A stretch of 34,616 bases of DNA from Microvirga splendida (GCF_016427565.1 NZ_JAELXT010000039.1:1-34616), one strand, 5' to 3'. Positions 22,450 through 30,573 are shown, counted from the first letter of the stretch. A program made the numbers and translations. The notes: generated by a model from the sequence alone, not told the origin.

Positions 22450-23610
22450 ATGGATTTCAGGCTCACCGACGACCAGCGAGCCCTGCAGGAGAGCGCCCGC
22501 CGCTTCGCTCAGAACGAACTGCCGGCTCTCGCCGCCAAGATAGAGGAGACGGCGCATCCCGTCCCGCACGTTTGGCTCAAGCGCTATGCCGAGATGGGCT
22601 TTCTCGGCATCAATACGGCCTCCGAACTTGGGGGTCTCGGGCTCTCCCATCTTGACGCCATTCTGGTGATGGAGGAATTCGCCAAAGTTTCGGTCGGCGT
22701 GGCCTTCCCGATCTTCGAATGCTGCGCCGGCCCCGTGCGCATCGTCGAGCGCCTGGGAGACCCTGCCCTGCGCGAGCGGGTCGTGCCGAAGGTTGTCGCG
22801 GGCGAGATGCTCGTGGCTATCTCCATGTCGGAGCCCGATGCGGGAACCGCCCTGACGGATCTGCGCACGCGGGCCCGCATGGACGACGATTCCATTGTTA
22901 TCAACGGAGTCAAGCGCTGGTGCTCGGGTGCCGGCCACTCCGAAGGCTACGTCGTCTTCTGCCGCTTCGATGGCACACCGGGAGCCAAAGGCATCGGGGC
23001 CGTCTTCGTAGACCGTGCAACCCCGGGCCTGACCTTCGGCACGCAGGAGGAGCTTATGGGCTTCCGCGGCGTGCCCTCGGCCGACATGCACTTCGAGGAT
23101 GTGCGAGTGCCGCGCGAGCACCTCCTAGTCGGACCGGGCGGGTTCCCGAGCCTCATGGGTCTGTTCAACATCGAGCGTCTCGGCAACGCAACGATGGCGC
23201 TCGGCGTTGCGGCGGGCGCGCTCGAGCATGTCATGGCCTATGTTCAGGAACGAAAGCAGTTCGGGAAGCCTATAATCGACTTCCAGGCGGTGCAGATCCG
23301 CCTCGCGGAGATGGCCATGAAGGTTGAGGCCTCTCGCCTTCTCATTCATCGGGCGGCAGCCAATGCGGGCACGGACCTTCCGAGCGTCCGTGAGGCATCC
23401 ATCGCGAAATGCTACGCCAACGAGATCACCCGCGAGGTCACCGCCACCGCCCTGCAACTCATGGGCGGCTACGGCTATTCCAAGGAGTATGGCATGGAAC
23501 GGCGGCTGCGGGATTCCTTCGGCTGGGGGATCGCGGGCGGCGCCATCGACATCCAGAAGGTCAACATCGCAGCCGATCTCGTCGGCCGGCGCTTCGACCA
23601 GCGCAAGTGA
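22450..23610 (+). CDS. acyl-CoA dehydrogenase with IVD-type glutamate position
   Basis: A 386-aa FAD-dependent acyl-CoA dehydrogenase. AISMSEPDAGTALTDLRT (123-140), KRWCSGAGHSEGYVVF (155-170) and MGFRGVPSADMHFEDVRVP (203-221) are the middle-domain landmarks. QERKQFGKPIIDFQAVQIRL and LMGGYGYSKEYGMERRLRD are C-terminal landmarks. The usual catalytic Glu in YEGT is replaced: residues 361-366 read IAGGAI. Glu242 in FNIERLGNA aligns instead with the catalytic Glu of isovaleryl-CoA and long-chain acyl-CoA dehydrogenases. This suggests a branched or bulky acyl chain as substrate. It begins 11 bp after the hydratase gene. The second enzyme of this family in the cluster is at 11767-12966 and has the ordinary Glu. 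Confidence 0.93.
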   Translation: MDFRLTDDQRALQESARRFAQNELPALAAKIEETAHPVPHVWLKRYAEMGFLGINTASELGGLGLSHLDAILVMEEFAKVSVGVAFPIFECCAGPVRIVERLGDPALRERVVPKVVAGEMLVAISMSEPDAGTALTDLRTRARMDDDSIVINGVKRWCSGAGHSEGYVVFCRFDGTPGAKGIGAVFVDRATPGLTFGTQEELMGFRGVPSADMHFEDVRVPREHLLVGPGGFPSLMGLFNIERLGNATMALGVAAGALEHVMAYVQERKQFGKPIIDFQAVQIRLAEMAMKVEASRLLIHRAAANAGTDLPSVREASIAKCYANEITREVTATALQLMGGYGYSKEYGMERRLRDSFGWGIAGGAIDIQKVNIAADLVGRRFDQRK

Positions 23611-23618
23611 GGTGAGCG

Positions 23619-24722
23619 ATGACCGGAAAGACCGTTCTGATCGCCGGCGCGACCGGCGTCGTTGGGCAGGCCGCGGTGGAGCATTTCAAGGCGCTTGAGG
23701 GCTGGACCACAATTGCTCTCTCCCGCCGCAGACCAGATATTCCGGACGATCGCTCGTACCGGCATATCTCCCTCGATCTGCGCGACCCCGAGGCCTGCCG
23801 CGCCGCGATTGAGGCCCTGCCCAGGGTGACGCATCTCGTGTATGCGGCTCTTTATGAAAAGCCGGGCCTCGTCGAAGGCTGGCGCGATTCGGAGCAGATG
23901 GCGACGAACCTCGCCATGTTCCGCAACCTCCTTGAGCCATTGCTGGACCAGCCTAGAGGCCCCCGGCATGTGAGCCTTCTCCAGGGCACGAAGGCCTACG
24001 GCATCCACATTCATCGGATCGCAGTCCCGGCACGCGAGCGCTGGCCGCGCGACCCGCATGAGAACTTCTATTGGCTGCAGGAGGATTATCTGCGCGAGGC
24101 CTCGGAGAGGCATGGCTTCGGCACCACGATATTCCGCCCGCAGGTCGTCTTCGGCAATGTGGTCGGGGTGGCGATGAACCTCACGCCCGTGATCGGAGTC
24201 TATGCGGCGATCTGCCGGGAGGAGGGCCTGCCTTTCTCCTATCCGGGAGGCCCGGGCTATGTGCTGGAGGCGGTCGATGCACGTCTCATGGCCAAGGCCC
24301 TCGCCTGGGCTGCCGAAGCTCCGACGGCCAGGAACGAGACCTTCAATATCACGAACGGGGATGTCTTCGTCTGGCAGAATGTCTGGCCCGCCATCGCCGA
24401 GATGCTGGATGTCGAGCCGGGCCCCGAAAGACCCATGTCGATGGGCACGTTCATGCCCAGCAAGGCGGAGGTCTGGGAGCGTGTCGTGAGAAAGCACGGT
24501 CTGCGCGCCCTAGCGCTTCAGGACGTGCTTGGCGAATCCCACCACTATGCCGACTTCACCTTCGCCTATGGGGCGCAGCGGAGGCCACCCCCTGCCCTCG
24601 TCAGTACTATCAAGATCCGGCAAGCGGGCTTTGTCGACTGCATCGACACAGAAGATATGTTCCGCGATCTGTTCCGGAGCCTCGCAGCCAAGCAGATTCT
24701 GCCCTCGGTGCGCGGCGGGTAG
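23619..24722 (+). CDS. PRISE-type SDR (progesterone 5-beta-reductase/iridoid synthase-like)
   Basis: A 367-aa extended SDR resembling the PRISE family, NADPH-dependent reductases of 1,4-enones. GATGVVG (10-16) is the cofactor loop and SRRRPD (35-40) with its arginines suggests NADPH. LLQGTKAYG (120-128) with Lys125 and NFYWLQEDYL (149-158) with Tyr151 match the PRISE motifs LQTG.KHY and NFYY..ED. FRPQVVFGN and FNITNGDVFVWQNVWPAIAE are also typical, as is the length. Such enzymes reduce activated C=C bonds in plant steroids and iridoids; bacterial homologues are poorly described. In this operon it could saturate a cyclic or conjugated enone made from the substrate. Function inferred by family. 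Confidence 0.85.
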   Translation: MTGKTVLIAGATGVVGQAAVEHFKALEGWTTIALSRRRPDIPDDRSYRHISLDLRDPEACRAAIEALPRVTHLVYAALYEKPGLVEGWRDSEQMATNLAMFRNLLEPLLDQPRGPRHVSLLQGTKAYGIHIHRIAVPARERWPRDPHENFYWLQEDYLREASERHGFGTTIFRPQVVFGNVVGVAMNLTPVIGVYAAICREEGLPFSYPGGPGYVLEAVDARLMAKALAWAAEAPTARNETFNITNGDVFVWQNVWPAIAEMLDVEPGPERPMSMGTFMPSKAEVWERVVRKHGLRALALQDVLGESHHYADFTFAYGAQRRPPPALVSTIKIRQAGFVDCIDTEDMFRDLFRSLAAKQILPSVRGG

Positions 24723-24760
24723 CCAGTATCGTGAGAAACGGATGCAGCAGGGAGGATGAC

Positions 24761-25783
24761 ATGACGGAAAAGCGCTGGATTCGACGGCCGGAAGGTGCGA
24801 ACTGGGGAGACTTCGGACCTGACGATCAGGTTGGCCGCATGAACCTGTTGACCCCCGAACGTCGGCTGCGGGCAATTCGGGAAGTGACGCATGGCCAGAC
24901 ATTCACCTTGAGCCTCCCCCTTGATTATCCTGGCGGCAACTCGCTCTTTGAGTACCGGAAGGAGCCGCGCTTCTTTCACGAGCGGCGCGGACCGGGACAT
25001 AACTACAACTTCAGGCTCAGCAATGTGTGCGGCTGCTTCTCCGACATCGTCTCGGACGATGCCGTGTTGCTCTACACGCAGTATTCCACACAGTGGGACG
25101 CCCTAAGCCATGTCGGTCAGCTCTTTGATGCGGACAGCGACGGCATGGTCGAGAAGGTCTATTATAACGGCTACCGTGGCGGCATCGACATTGTCGGGCC
25201 GGACGATGCGCCTAAGGCTCGTGGAGCCCAGGCCCTCGGCATCGAGAATCTTGCCACGAGCGGGGTCCAGGGGCGCGGTGTTCTCGTCGACTTGGAGGCG
25301 CGTCATGGCCGCAATCGCGCTGTCGTCAGCTATGATGAGCTAATGACGATCCTGGACGAGCAGCACGCCTCCGTCGAGCCCGGCGATTTTCTCTGTCTCT
25401 ATACTGGTTTCGCCGACCTGATCCTCAAGATGGGCAAGAGGCCGGACAGGGAGGTCCTGTTGTCCTCCTGCGCTGTGCTCGATGGGCGAGACGAGCGCCT
25501 GCTGAATTGGATCACGGATTCAGGGATCGTTGCCATCTGCGCCGACAACTTCGCCGTTGAGGCCTATCCTGCGAAAGAGGGTTCCGGCGAGACCTACCCA
25601 GGCCTTCCCTTGCACAATCACTGTCTCTTTAAGCTTGGAATCCATCTAGGCGAACTCTGGTATTTTGCCGAACTTGCCCAGTGGCTGCGCAGCAATGAGC
25701 GCTGGAGTTTTCTCCTGACTGCCCCACCATTGCGACTGCCAGGTGCTGTCGGCTCGCCGGCAACGCCGATTGCGACCGTATAA
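24761..25783 (+). CDS. cyclase-family metal-dependent hydrolase (PF04199 type)
   Basis: A 340-aa protein of the cyclase/kynurenine-formamidase-like family, metal-dependent hydrolases that open amide, lactone or ring C-C bonds. It begins WIRRPEGANWGDFGPDDQVG and RMNLLTPERRL, which is diagnostic of the longer bacterial branch. The metal motif is YSTQWDALSHVGQ (108-120), with Asp113 and His117; the first His of the usual H-x-GTH-x-D is replaced by Tyr/Gln, as happens in this branch. GDFLCLYTGFADL and LHNHCLFKLGIHLGELW follow. GGAGG lies 5 bases before the ATG. It closes the right arm. A ring-opening step such as hydrolysis of a cyclic diketone or lactone fits, but the substrate is unknown. Confidence 0.88.
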   Translation: MTEKRWIRRPEGANWGDFGPDDQVGRMNLLTPERRLRAIREVTHGQTFTLSLPLDYPGGNSLFEYRKEPRFFHERRGPGHNYNFRLSNVCGCFSDIVSDDAVLLYTQYSTQWDALSHVGQLFDADSDGMVEKVYYNGYRGGIDIVGPDDAPKARGAQALGIENLATSGVQGRGVLVDLEARHGRNRAVVSYDELMTILDEQHASVEPGDFLCLYTGFADLILKMGKRPDREVLLSSCAVLDGRDERLLNWITDSGIVAICADNFAVEAYPAKEGSGETYPGLPLHNHCLFKLGIHLGELWYFAELAQWLRSNERWSFLLTAPPLRLPGAVGSPATPIATV

Positions 25784-25801
25784 GGAATCGGTTGAATTCC
25801 T
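25783..25801 (+). terminator. weak hairpin after the right arm
   Basis: AGGAAT and ATTCCT form a perfect 6-bp stem with a 7-nt loop, starting in the stop codon of the cyclase gene, and are followed by CTTG rather than a T-tract. A terminator role is possible but weak. Confidence 0.28.
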
Positions 25802-26242
25802 CTTGACTGCCCTCTCTCTCTCGGAAAGTTGCATTCCCTGCCTAAACATGGGCTGGCCTCGATGGCCATCTCAGTCTCTGTAGGGAATGGCTGCTCCGGG
25901 TCACACCAGGAAATCCCGTACCCTTTGAGGGCGTCCGGTGTTCCTGGCTCGAGCTGACGTTCGGTGTTCTGCGCCGCAGTGTTATCACTGTCCTGGGGGG
26001 CGAACTCTTGTTCGGAGGGTCGACCCTTGGGAATGGAAAGCAATGAGCCCGCTTGGACAAGCTGCGCCGATGCCTACCTCACAAGCCGTTCGTCAGCTTG
26101 ATCAGCTTCTGTTGTAGCAACGCGACACAGCCGACATTTCTGCTGGGCCGGCCTGGAGTTGACACTCAGTTCATGTCTAGTAGCCATCCTTTATCAACCA
26201 CATGGCTACAGGAATGTTGGGCCGGCCGAGAAGGGGTGCAGC
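25784..26242. other. 459-bp intergenic region holding repeat copy 2
   Basis: No convincing gene. Open frames on both strands lack ribosome-binding sites and either run into the cyclase gene antisense or through the repeat at 25897-25981. The right part would hold the promoter of the small gene at 26243. Confidence 0.55.
25897..25981 (+). repeat. degenerate dispersed repeat, copy 2
   Basis: Aligned without gaps to copy 3 from ATCCC to the final GTG, by hand count about 48 of 69 bases match. The best blocks are CGTCCGGT and TTCCTG. Upstream CGGGTCAC-CCA-GGAA matches copy 1. It has the same orientation as copies 1 and 3. Confidence 0.62.
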
Positions 26243-26518
26243 ATGAGCGAGAAAATGGCTAATCAGCGGAGCCGCGTGACCAATCTCCACGCGGTCCCGA
26301 CACCGCCCGTTGACGAGAGCGTAGTATCAATAGTCGACCTGCTACAGGAGCATCTGCGTCTGGCTCGTGAAGGCAAGCTACGCTCACTTGCCGTAGTGTC
26401 CGTATCCGCCGATGGATCAGCCATTGGCACCCAGTGGTCGTGCGATCCCAGCGACATGGCATCCCTCATCGGCAAGCTCACGGTGCTGACCCATGACCTT
26501 ATGGCGGCCCGTAAGTAG
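26243..26518 (+). CDS. small hypothetical protein (91 aa)
   Basis: A 91-aa soluble protein that I do not recognise with confidence. The sequence VSIVDLLQEHLRLAREGKLRSLA followed by VVSVSADGSAIGTQWSCDPSD has the look of small Rhizobiales proteins built as one helix, two strands and a C-terminal helix (MASLIGKLTVLTHDLMAA). The ATG at 26243 has AAGGGG upstream; an ATG at 26159 gives an unlikely N-terminus. It stands alone between two repeat copies. No catalytic motif, signal peptide or membrane segment is visible. Confidence 0.6.
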   Translation: MSEKMANQRSRVTNLHAVPTPPVDESVVSIVDLLQEHLRLAREGKLRSLAVVSVSADGSAIGTQWSCDPSDMASLIGKLTVLTHDLMAARK

Positions 26519-26604
26519 CGAGACTTCATGGAGCGTCCTCAGATCCCCCACACCCCTGAGCACGCGCTCTTCCGAAGCCGAGCCGTGTAGTCGGGTAAGT
26601 GGAC

Positions 26605-26925
26605 CTATTGCTCAGTGAAGAAGGTGAGCACCACCTTGCCCTTGTCGCTGACAAGGCAAACGAAGCGGTTTGGTTTGTCGCTTTTCTCGCGCTGGAGATA
26701 GGCCTCGCCCATGATCACCATGTGGATCGGCGTATCCTCGACCTTGGTGTCCGCCTTGGAGATGGCCAGCGACTGTATGTCAAAAGTGAGATGCCCAAAC
26801 GAGGGTGACCGCTCCTTAAGAGCCGCCAACCCTGACAGGCGGCAAGCCTCGACCTCAGCTGGCACCTGAGCAAGGGCTGAGTACGCTAGAAGGGTGCTCG
26901 CAAGAACGGCTAGTGCAATGCGCAT
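26605..26925 (-). CDS. small exported protein of unknown function
   Basis: A 106-aa protein with a clear Sec signal peptide, MRIALAVLASTLLAYSALAQ, cut probably after ALA. The mature part of about 87 residues has two cysteines (EACRLSG and RFVCLVSD) that may form a disulfide, and ends in a strand-rich stretch, GKVVLTFFTEQ. The ATG at 26925 has a strong AGGAGG upstream. Likely periplasmic. I do not recognise the family. It is not obviously linked to its neighbours. Confidence 0.72.
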   Translation of the reverse strand: MRIALAVLASTLLAYSALAQVPAEVEACRLSGLAALKERSPSFGHLTFDIQSLAISKADTKVEDTPIHMVIMGEAYLQREKSDKPNRFVCLVSDKGKVVLTFFTEQ

Positions 26926-26986
26926 AGGTCTCCTCCTTGTAGTGAAGGTTCGACGATAGATCCTGTTGCGGGTCTAGTGTGGGCAG

Positions 26987-27418
26987 CTAGTGAGACGACG
27001 TGGCCTCTACGGCGCGAAGTACTTCGTCGACCAGCTGCGGCAGGCGGTACGGCTTGGCGAGAAACGCTGCGCCCGGCGGAAGGCGATCGGCGTAGCACCG
27101 GCGCGAGCGGCCTGAAGTCAGGAGCACGGCAATTCCGGGCTGTGCCTTGAGGGCCTGTTGGGCGAGCGCGCATCCATCCAGCCCTCCTAAGTCGATGTCC
27201 GTGAACAGCACGTCAACGGCCTCTTCAGCGAGGATGGCGTTGGCCTTTTCGGCGCTGGTGGCGAACAGGACTGTGAAACCCGCCTCCTCGAGCGCCTCGG
27301 CTGCCACAGCCCCAACAGGCAGGTCATCCTCAACGACGAGAACGCGGGTGCTGCTTGCCTCAGCGAGCCGGCACTCAGGCTGTGGGACACGGCTCCAGAG
27401 AAATGAGATCGGCATCAT
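26987..27418 (-). CDS. stand-alone response-regulator receiver domain
   Basis: A 143-aa CheY-like receiver without an output domain. The acidic pair is Asp31-Asp32 (VLVVEDDLPVG), the phospho-acceptor is Asp74 in LFTDIDLGG, Thr101 is in VLLTSGR and Lys122 in FLAKPY, so the active site is complete. About 24 residues precede the domain. ATG codons at 27418 and 27415 are both possible starts. C-terminal VDEVLRAVEA is the last helix. No histidine kinase is nearby; such orphan receivers are common in Rhizobiales, often paired with PAS kinases elsewhere. Confidence 0.9.
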   Translation of the reverse strand: MMPISFLWSRVPQPECRLAEASSTRVLVVEDDLPVGAVAAEALEEAGFTVLFATSAEKANAILAEEAVDVLFTDIDLGGLDGCALAQQALKAQPGIAVLLTSGRSRRCYADRLPPGAAFLAKPYRLPQLVDEVLRAVEATSSH

Positions 27419-27734
27419 GCTAGTGGCCCTTCTCGTGCGAGTTCTCTGAGCTAACCCGGAAGCCGAAGGGGGCGTTCACACGCACAATCACCTTCTGGTC
27501 AATATGTTGAGAGATCTGTTAACAGCTCCCCGAACCCAGGCAGACTGTAGGCCCTCTGATGCCGTCCTAGAGCTAGCAGCCCTTACTTTCCTTGCAGACG
27601 TCACGGGTCGGCAGCGACGATCCCCTGCCCTTCAGGAACGTCCGGTATTCCTGTCTTGAGGAGACATTCCGTCTGCCTCGGCTCCGTGCCAGGAACGAAT
27701 ATTTCCATACATCGGTAAGACAGATAGCTTCGCC
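27419..27734. other. 316-bp intergenic region holding repeat copy 3
   Basis: No gene is supported. It would contain the promoter of the leftward receiver gene and the end of the leftward ABC transporter operon. The frame on the plus strand from 27592 crosses the repeat and runs antisense into the permease gene, so I reject it. Confidence 0.5.
27604..27691 (+). repeat. degenerate dispersed repeat, copy 3
   Basis: The best-preserved copy. It contains the inverted repeat CAGGAA-N9-TTCCTG around CGTCCGG, a 6-bp stem that is only partly kept in copy 2 and lost in copy 1. Ends with GTGCCA as in copy 1. Same orientation as the others. Confidence 0.62.
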
Positions 27735-28529
27735 TCACTTCACGAAGGTCTTCGAAAGGCCGATGGTGCGGTCAACGATCATCACGACTGCGAGAGTGAG
27801 CAGGATCAGCAGCACCGACACACTCGCTACGAGAGGGTCGGCGCGGCTCTCCACGTGATGGAACAGCTCGACTGGAAGGGTGGTGAGGCGTGGTCCGGTG
27901 AGGAAGAGCGTGATGACGACCTCGTCGAACGAGACGAGGAAGCACAGGGCTGTCGCCGCCACGATGCCGGGTGCCATCATCGGCAGCGTCACACGGTGAA
28001 AGACTGTGAGCGGACGGCCACCGAGCGTCGAGGCCGCCTCCTCGCAGGCGAGGTTGAGATTGCCCAGGGTCGTGGCGATCACGCGAAGCGCATAGGGAAG
28101 CGTGATAACGAGGTGGCCAATGACGATTCCCGTAAAGGTTCCAAGAAAGCCGACGGACGCAAAGATGATGAGAATGGCGAGCCCGAGTACGATTGTCGGC
28201 AGCAACAGGGGCGCAGTGAACAGATTGTAGAGAAATGTCGATCCGAGAGTCCGCATCCGAACGATCACATAGGCAGCCGGGATCGCGACTGCGAGAGAGA
28301 TCGCCGTGACGATGACACCAAGCGTCAGACTCGTCCAGAAGGCGGAGATCATCTTCGGATTGTCGGCGAGCGCCGCATACCAGCGCAGCGACCAGCTCTC
28401 CGGCGGGAATGAGAGGATCTGCTCACCGCTGAAGGAGAGCGGCACGACAAGGATGACCGGCGCCAGCAGGAAGAGAAAGAGGATTGCGACCAGGAGCTTC
28501 ATGGGTGCAGAGGTGTTCGTGTCTTCCAT
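27735..28529 (-). CDS. spermidine/putrescine-type ABC permease, PotC type
   Basis: A 264-aa inner-membrane permease. About six membrane segments are visible, beginning MKLLVAILFLFLLAPVILVV. The run FSGEQILSFPPESWSLRWYA is diagnostic of PotC-like subunits. The EAA loop is in CEEAASTLGGRPLTVFHRVT followed by LPMMAPGIVA. The C-terminal VSVLLILLTLAVVMIVDRTI is the last helix. It starts 9 bp after the partner permease and is the last gene of the leftward operon. The family imports polyamines, Fe(III) or other small cations and organic nitrogen compounds. Confidence 0.93.
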   Translation of the reverse strand: MEDTNTSAPMKLLVAILFLFLLAPVILVVPLSFSGEQILSFPPESWSLRWYAALADNPKMISAFWTSLTLGVIVTAISLAVAIPAAYVIVRMRTLGSTFLYNLFTAPLLLPTIVLGLAILIIFASVGFLGTFTGIVIGHLVITLPYALRVIATTLGNLNLACEEAASTLGGRPLTVFHRVTLPMMAPGIVAATALCFLVSFDEVVITLFLTGPRLTTLPVELFHHVESRADPLVASVSVLLILLTLAVVMIVDRTIGLSKTFVK

Positions 28530-28538
28530 GACCTTCTC

Positions 28539-29420
28539 CTATTCGATGGCGCGCAGGACGCGGGCATAAGCTGCAAGCGCCGCGCCGAAAATGATCAGCA
28601 CCAGCATCGAGAGGGTCGCCGCCAGCGGCCAGTTCAGCGTAACGATAGCCTGGTCATAGATTTCCGTTGCAAGCAGGAAGATGCGTCCTCCCCCGAGTAG
28701 CTTCGGCGTGATGAAGGACGAGACCGCGAGAACGAAGCAGAGAAGGCAGCCGAGCGCGATGCCAGGCAGCGTCAGGGGCAAGATCACCCGCCAAAACGTC
28801 TTTGCCGGCGGAGCGCCCAGCGACATTGCAGCTTCCTCCACCCGTGGGTCGAGACGCCCGAAGCCTGCCAGCAGCGACAGGATCATGTAGGGCATCAGGA
28901 TCTCCGTCAGGCCGATAATGACACCTGTCGTGTTGAACATCAGCCGGGGTGGGGCAATGCCCAGGGCCGCGATTGCGCTGACGATCGGCCCCTGATCGGC
29001 GAGCAGTGCGATCCAGCCATAGGTGCGCACGACGGCGGAGGTCAGCAGGGGCGATATCACCAGAACAGTCAGAAACGTGCGCCAGCGCCCGGTGCTCCGG
29101 TGCAGGTACAGGGCGATAGGGTAGGACACGATCAGGGTCGCGATGGTGATGCTGAGGCTGACCGTAATCGAATTGATGATCAACTCGACATAAAAGGAAT
29201 CGCCGAACAGGCCCGTCCAGTTGGCCAGCGTGAAGGTCTCACGAACGCCGCCGCCCGCCAGGGCTTCATTGAAGGACATCCGCAGCAGGTTGAGAACCGG
29301 CAGGATGAAGCCGATGGCGTTGATGAGCGCGATGGGAAGGAGCAGCGCCGCCGCCGTCCCGGTCCGGCCGAGGGCCGGGCGCGACACCGTCGGGGCGGTC
29401 GGAACCGTGATTGTCATCAT
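28539..29420 (-). CDS. spermidine/putrescine-type ABC permease, PotB type
   Basis: A 293-aa inner-membrane permease partnering the PotC-like subunit. ALLLPIALINAIGFILPVLN is the first helix, and YPIALYLHRSTGRWRTFLTV leads into the core. The EAA loop is RVEEAAMSLGAPPAKTFWRV followed by ILPLTLPGIALG. SSFITPKLLGGGRIFLLATE is a PotB hallmark. ATG codons at 29420 (ATGA overlap with the ATPase stop) and 29417 are equally good; the open frame to 29459 adds residues from inside the ATPase gene. Coupled translation with the ATPase is likely. Confidence 0.93.
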   Translation of the reverse strand: MMTITVPTAPTVSRPALGRTGTAAALLLPIALINAIGFILPVLNLLRMSFNEALAGGGVRETFTLANWTGLFGDSFYVELIINSITVSLSITIATLIVSYPIALYLHRSTGRWRTFLTVLVISPLLTSAVVRTYGWIALLADQGPIVSAIAALGIAPPRLMFNTTGVIIGLTEILMPYMILSLLAGFGRLDPRVEEAAMSLGAPPAKTFWRVILPLTLPGIALGCLLCFVLAVSSFITPKLLGGGRIFLLATEIYDQAIVTLNWPLAATLSMLVLIIFGAALAAYARVLRAIE

Positions 29421-30535
29421 GCGCCTCTCCCGAACACCATGGTATCCTCCACGCGCCACAGGACCGCGACAGGCGTGCCGACAATGCGAAAGCCTCGCCC
29501 GTGGTCGGAAGCGGCCTCGACGACGATTTCCGCTCCGCCGACATCCACGCTGTACTGAAGAAGATCGCCGACGAAGGTGACCCGCTTCAGATGTCCGGCA
29601 AGGCGGTTGACCTCCTGGCCCGCAACATCCTCGACCGAACCTTCCTCGACAAGCTTCATGCGGTGCGGGCGCACCATGATCTCTACCTTGCCGCCAGGTC
29701 GACCAGGTACAAGCACCTTCATGGCTCCGATAGTCACGCTGCCGTCGCCTTGGGCCGTGCCCTTAAGGCGGTTCGTGCGGCCGACGAACGAAGCCACGAA
29801 TGGCGATGCCGGATGCTCGTAGACATCGACAGGCGTTCCGACCTGTTCGAGCTTGCCTCCCTGCATGACGACGACCTTGTCGCACATGCTCAGCGCCTCG
29901 ACCTGATCGTGCGTCACGAAGACGGCCGTGATGCCGAGGCTCTGCTGAATGTCGCGGATTTCGTTGCGCATCTCGTCGCGCAGCTTCGCGTCGAGATTCG
30001 AAAGCGGCTCGTCGAGCAGGAGGATCGAGGGACGGATCACGAGGGCGCGGGCCAAAGCTACGCGCTGTTGCTGTCCGCCCGACAGTTCCCGCGGCTTACG
30101 TTCGGCCAAAGCCTCGAGCCGAACCATGCCGAGTGCCTCCTTCACCCGCCGCTCGATCTCTGGCTTCGGCACCGAGCGCATCTCCAGCCCGAAGGCGACA
30201 TTCTTCGCCACGCTCATGTGCGGGAACAGGGCGTAGCTCTGAAAGACCAATCCCATGTCGCGCCGGTAGGTCGGCATGATGGTGATATCGTTCGACCCTA
30301 CGACGATGCGTCCGTTGGTCGGCTTGATGAGGCCTGCCACCATGCGAAGGGTTGTTGTCTTACCGCAGCCGGAAGGCCCGAGGAGTGCCACGAGTTCCCC
30401 TTTCGGCACCGCCAGATCCAATGCAGCTACGGCGACAGATTCGCCGTAGCGCTTGGTCAGCCCATCGAGACGCAGGTGCACGTCGCGGCCGTCGGATACG
30501 GTCGCGCTTCCGCAAAGGACCGTTTGATGCATCAT
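29417..30535 (-). CDS. spermidine/putrescine-type ABC ATPase with TOBE domain, PotA type
   Basis: A 372-aa cytoplasmic ATPase. Walker A is GPSGCGKTT (about 54-62), the Q-loop is GLVFQSYALFPHMSV, the signature LSGGQQQRVALARAL, Walker B ILLLDEPLSNLDAKLR and the switch His is in FVTHDQVEALSM. After about residue 250 comes the regulatory TOBE domain, with MVRPHRMKLV and LKRVTFVGDLLQYSVDV. Length is normal for PotA (360-380). It starts 38 bp after the binding-protein gene. The exact substrate class is set by the binding protein, not by this subunit. Confidence 0.95.
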   Translation of the reverse strand: MMHQTVLCGSATVSDGRDVHLRLDGLTKRYGESVAVAALDLAVPKGELVALLGPSGCGKTTTLRMVAGLIKPTNGRIVVGSNDITIMPTYRRDMGLVFQSYALFPHMSVAKNVAFGLEMRSVPKPEIERRVKEALGMVRLEALAERKPRELSGGQQQRVALARALVIRPSILLLDEPLSNLDAKLRDEMRNEIRDIQQSLGITAVFVTHDQVEALSMCDKVVVMQGGKLEQVGTPVDVYEHPASPFVASFVGRTNRLKGTAQGDGSVTIGAMKVLVPGRPGGKVEIMVRPHRMKLVEEGSVEDVAGQEVNRLAGHLKRVTFVGDLLQYSVDVGGAEIVVEAASDHGRGFRIVGTPVAVLWRVEDTMVFGRGA

Positions 30536-30573
30536 GGCGTTCTCCAGCGGGCGTTCGGCTGCGGCAGGTCAGG

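Noticed and set aside
24071..25783. 570-codon plus-strand frame including the cyclase protein
   Set aside because: Only the part from 24761 has family motifs and a ribosome-binding site; the upstream part is an out-of-frame reading of the PRISE-type gene.
5974..25981. Reading the two flanking repeats as attachment sites of an integrative element
   Set aside because: The copies are only about two-thirds identical, a third copy lies outside, and there is no integrase, tRNA or relaxase gene in the window.
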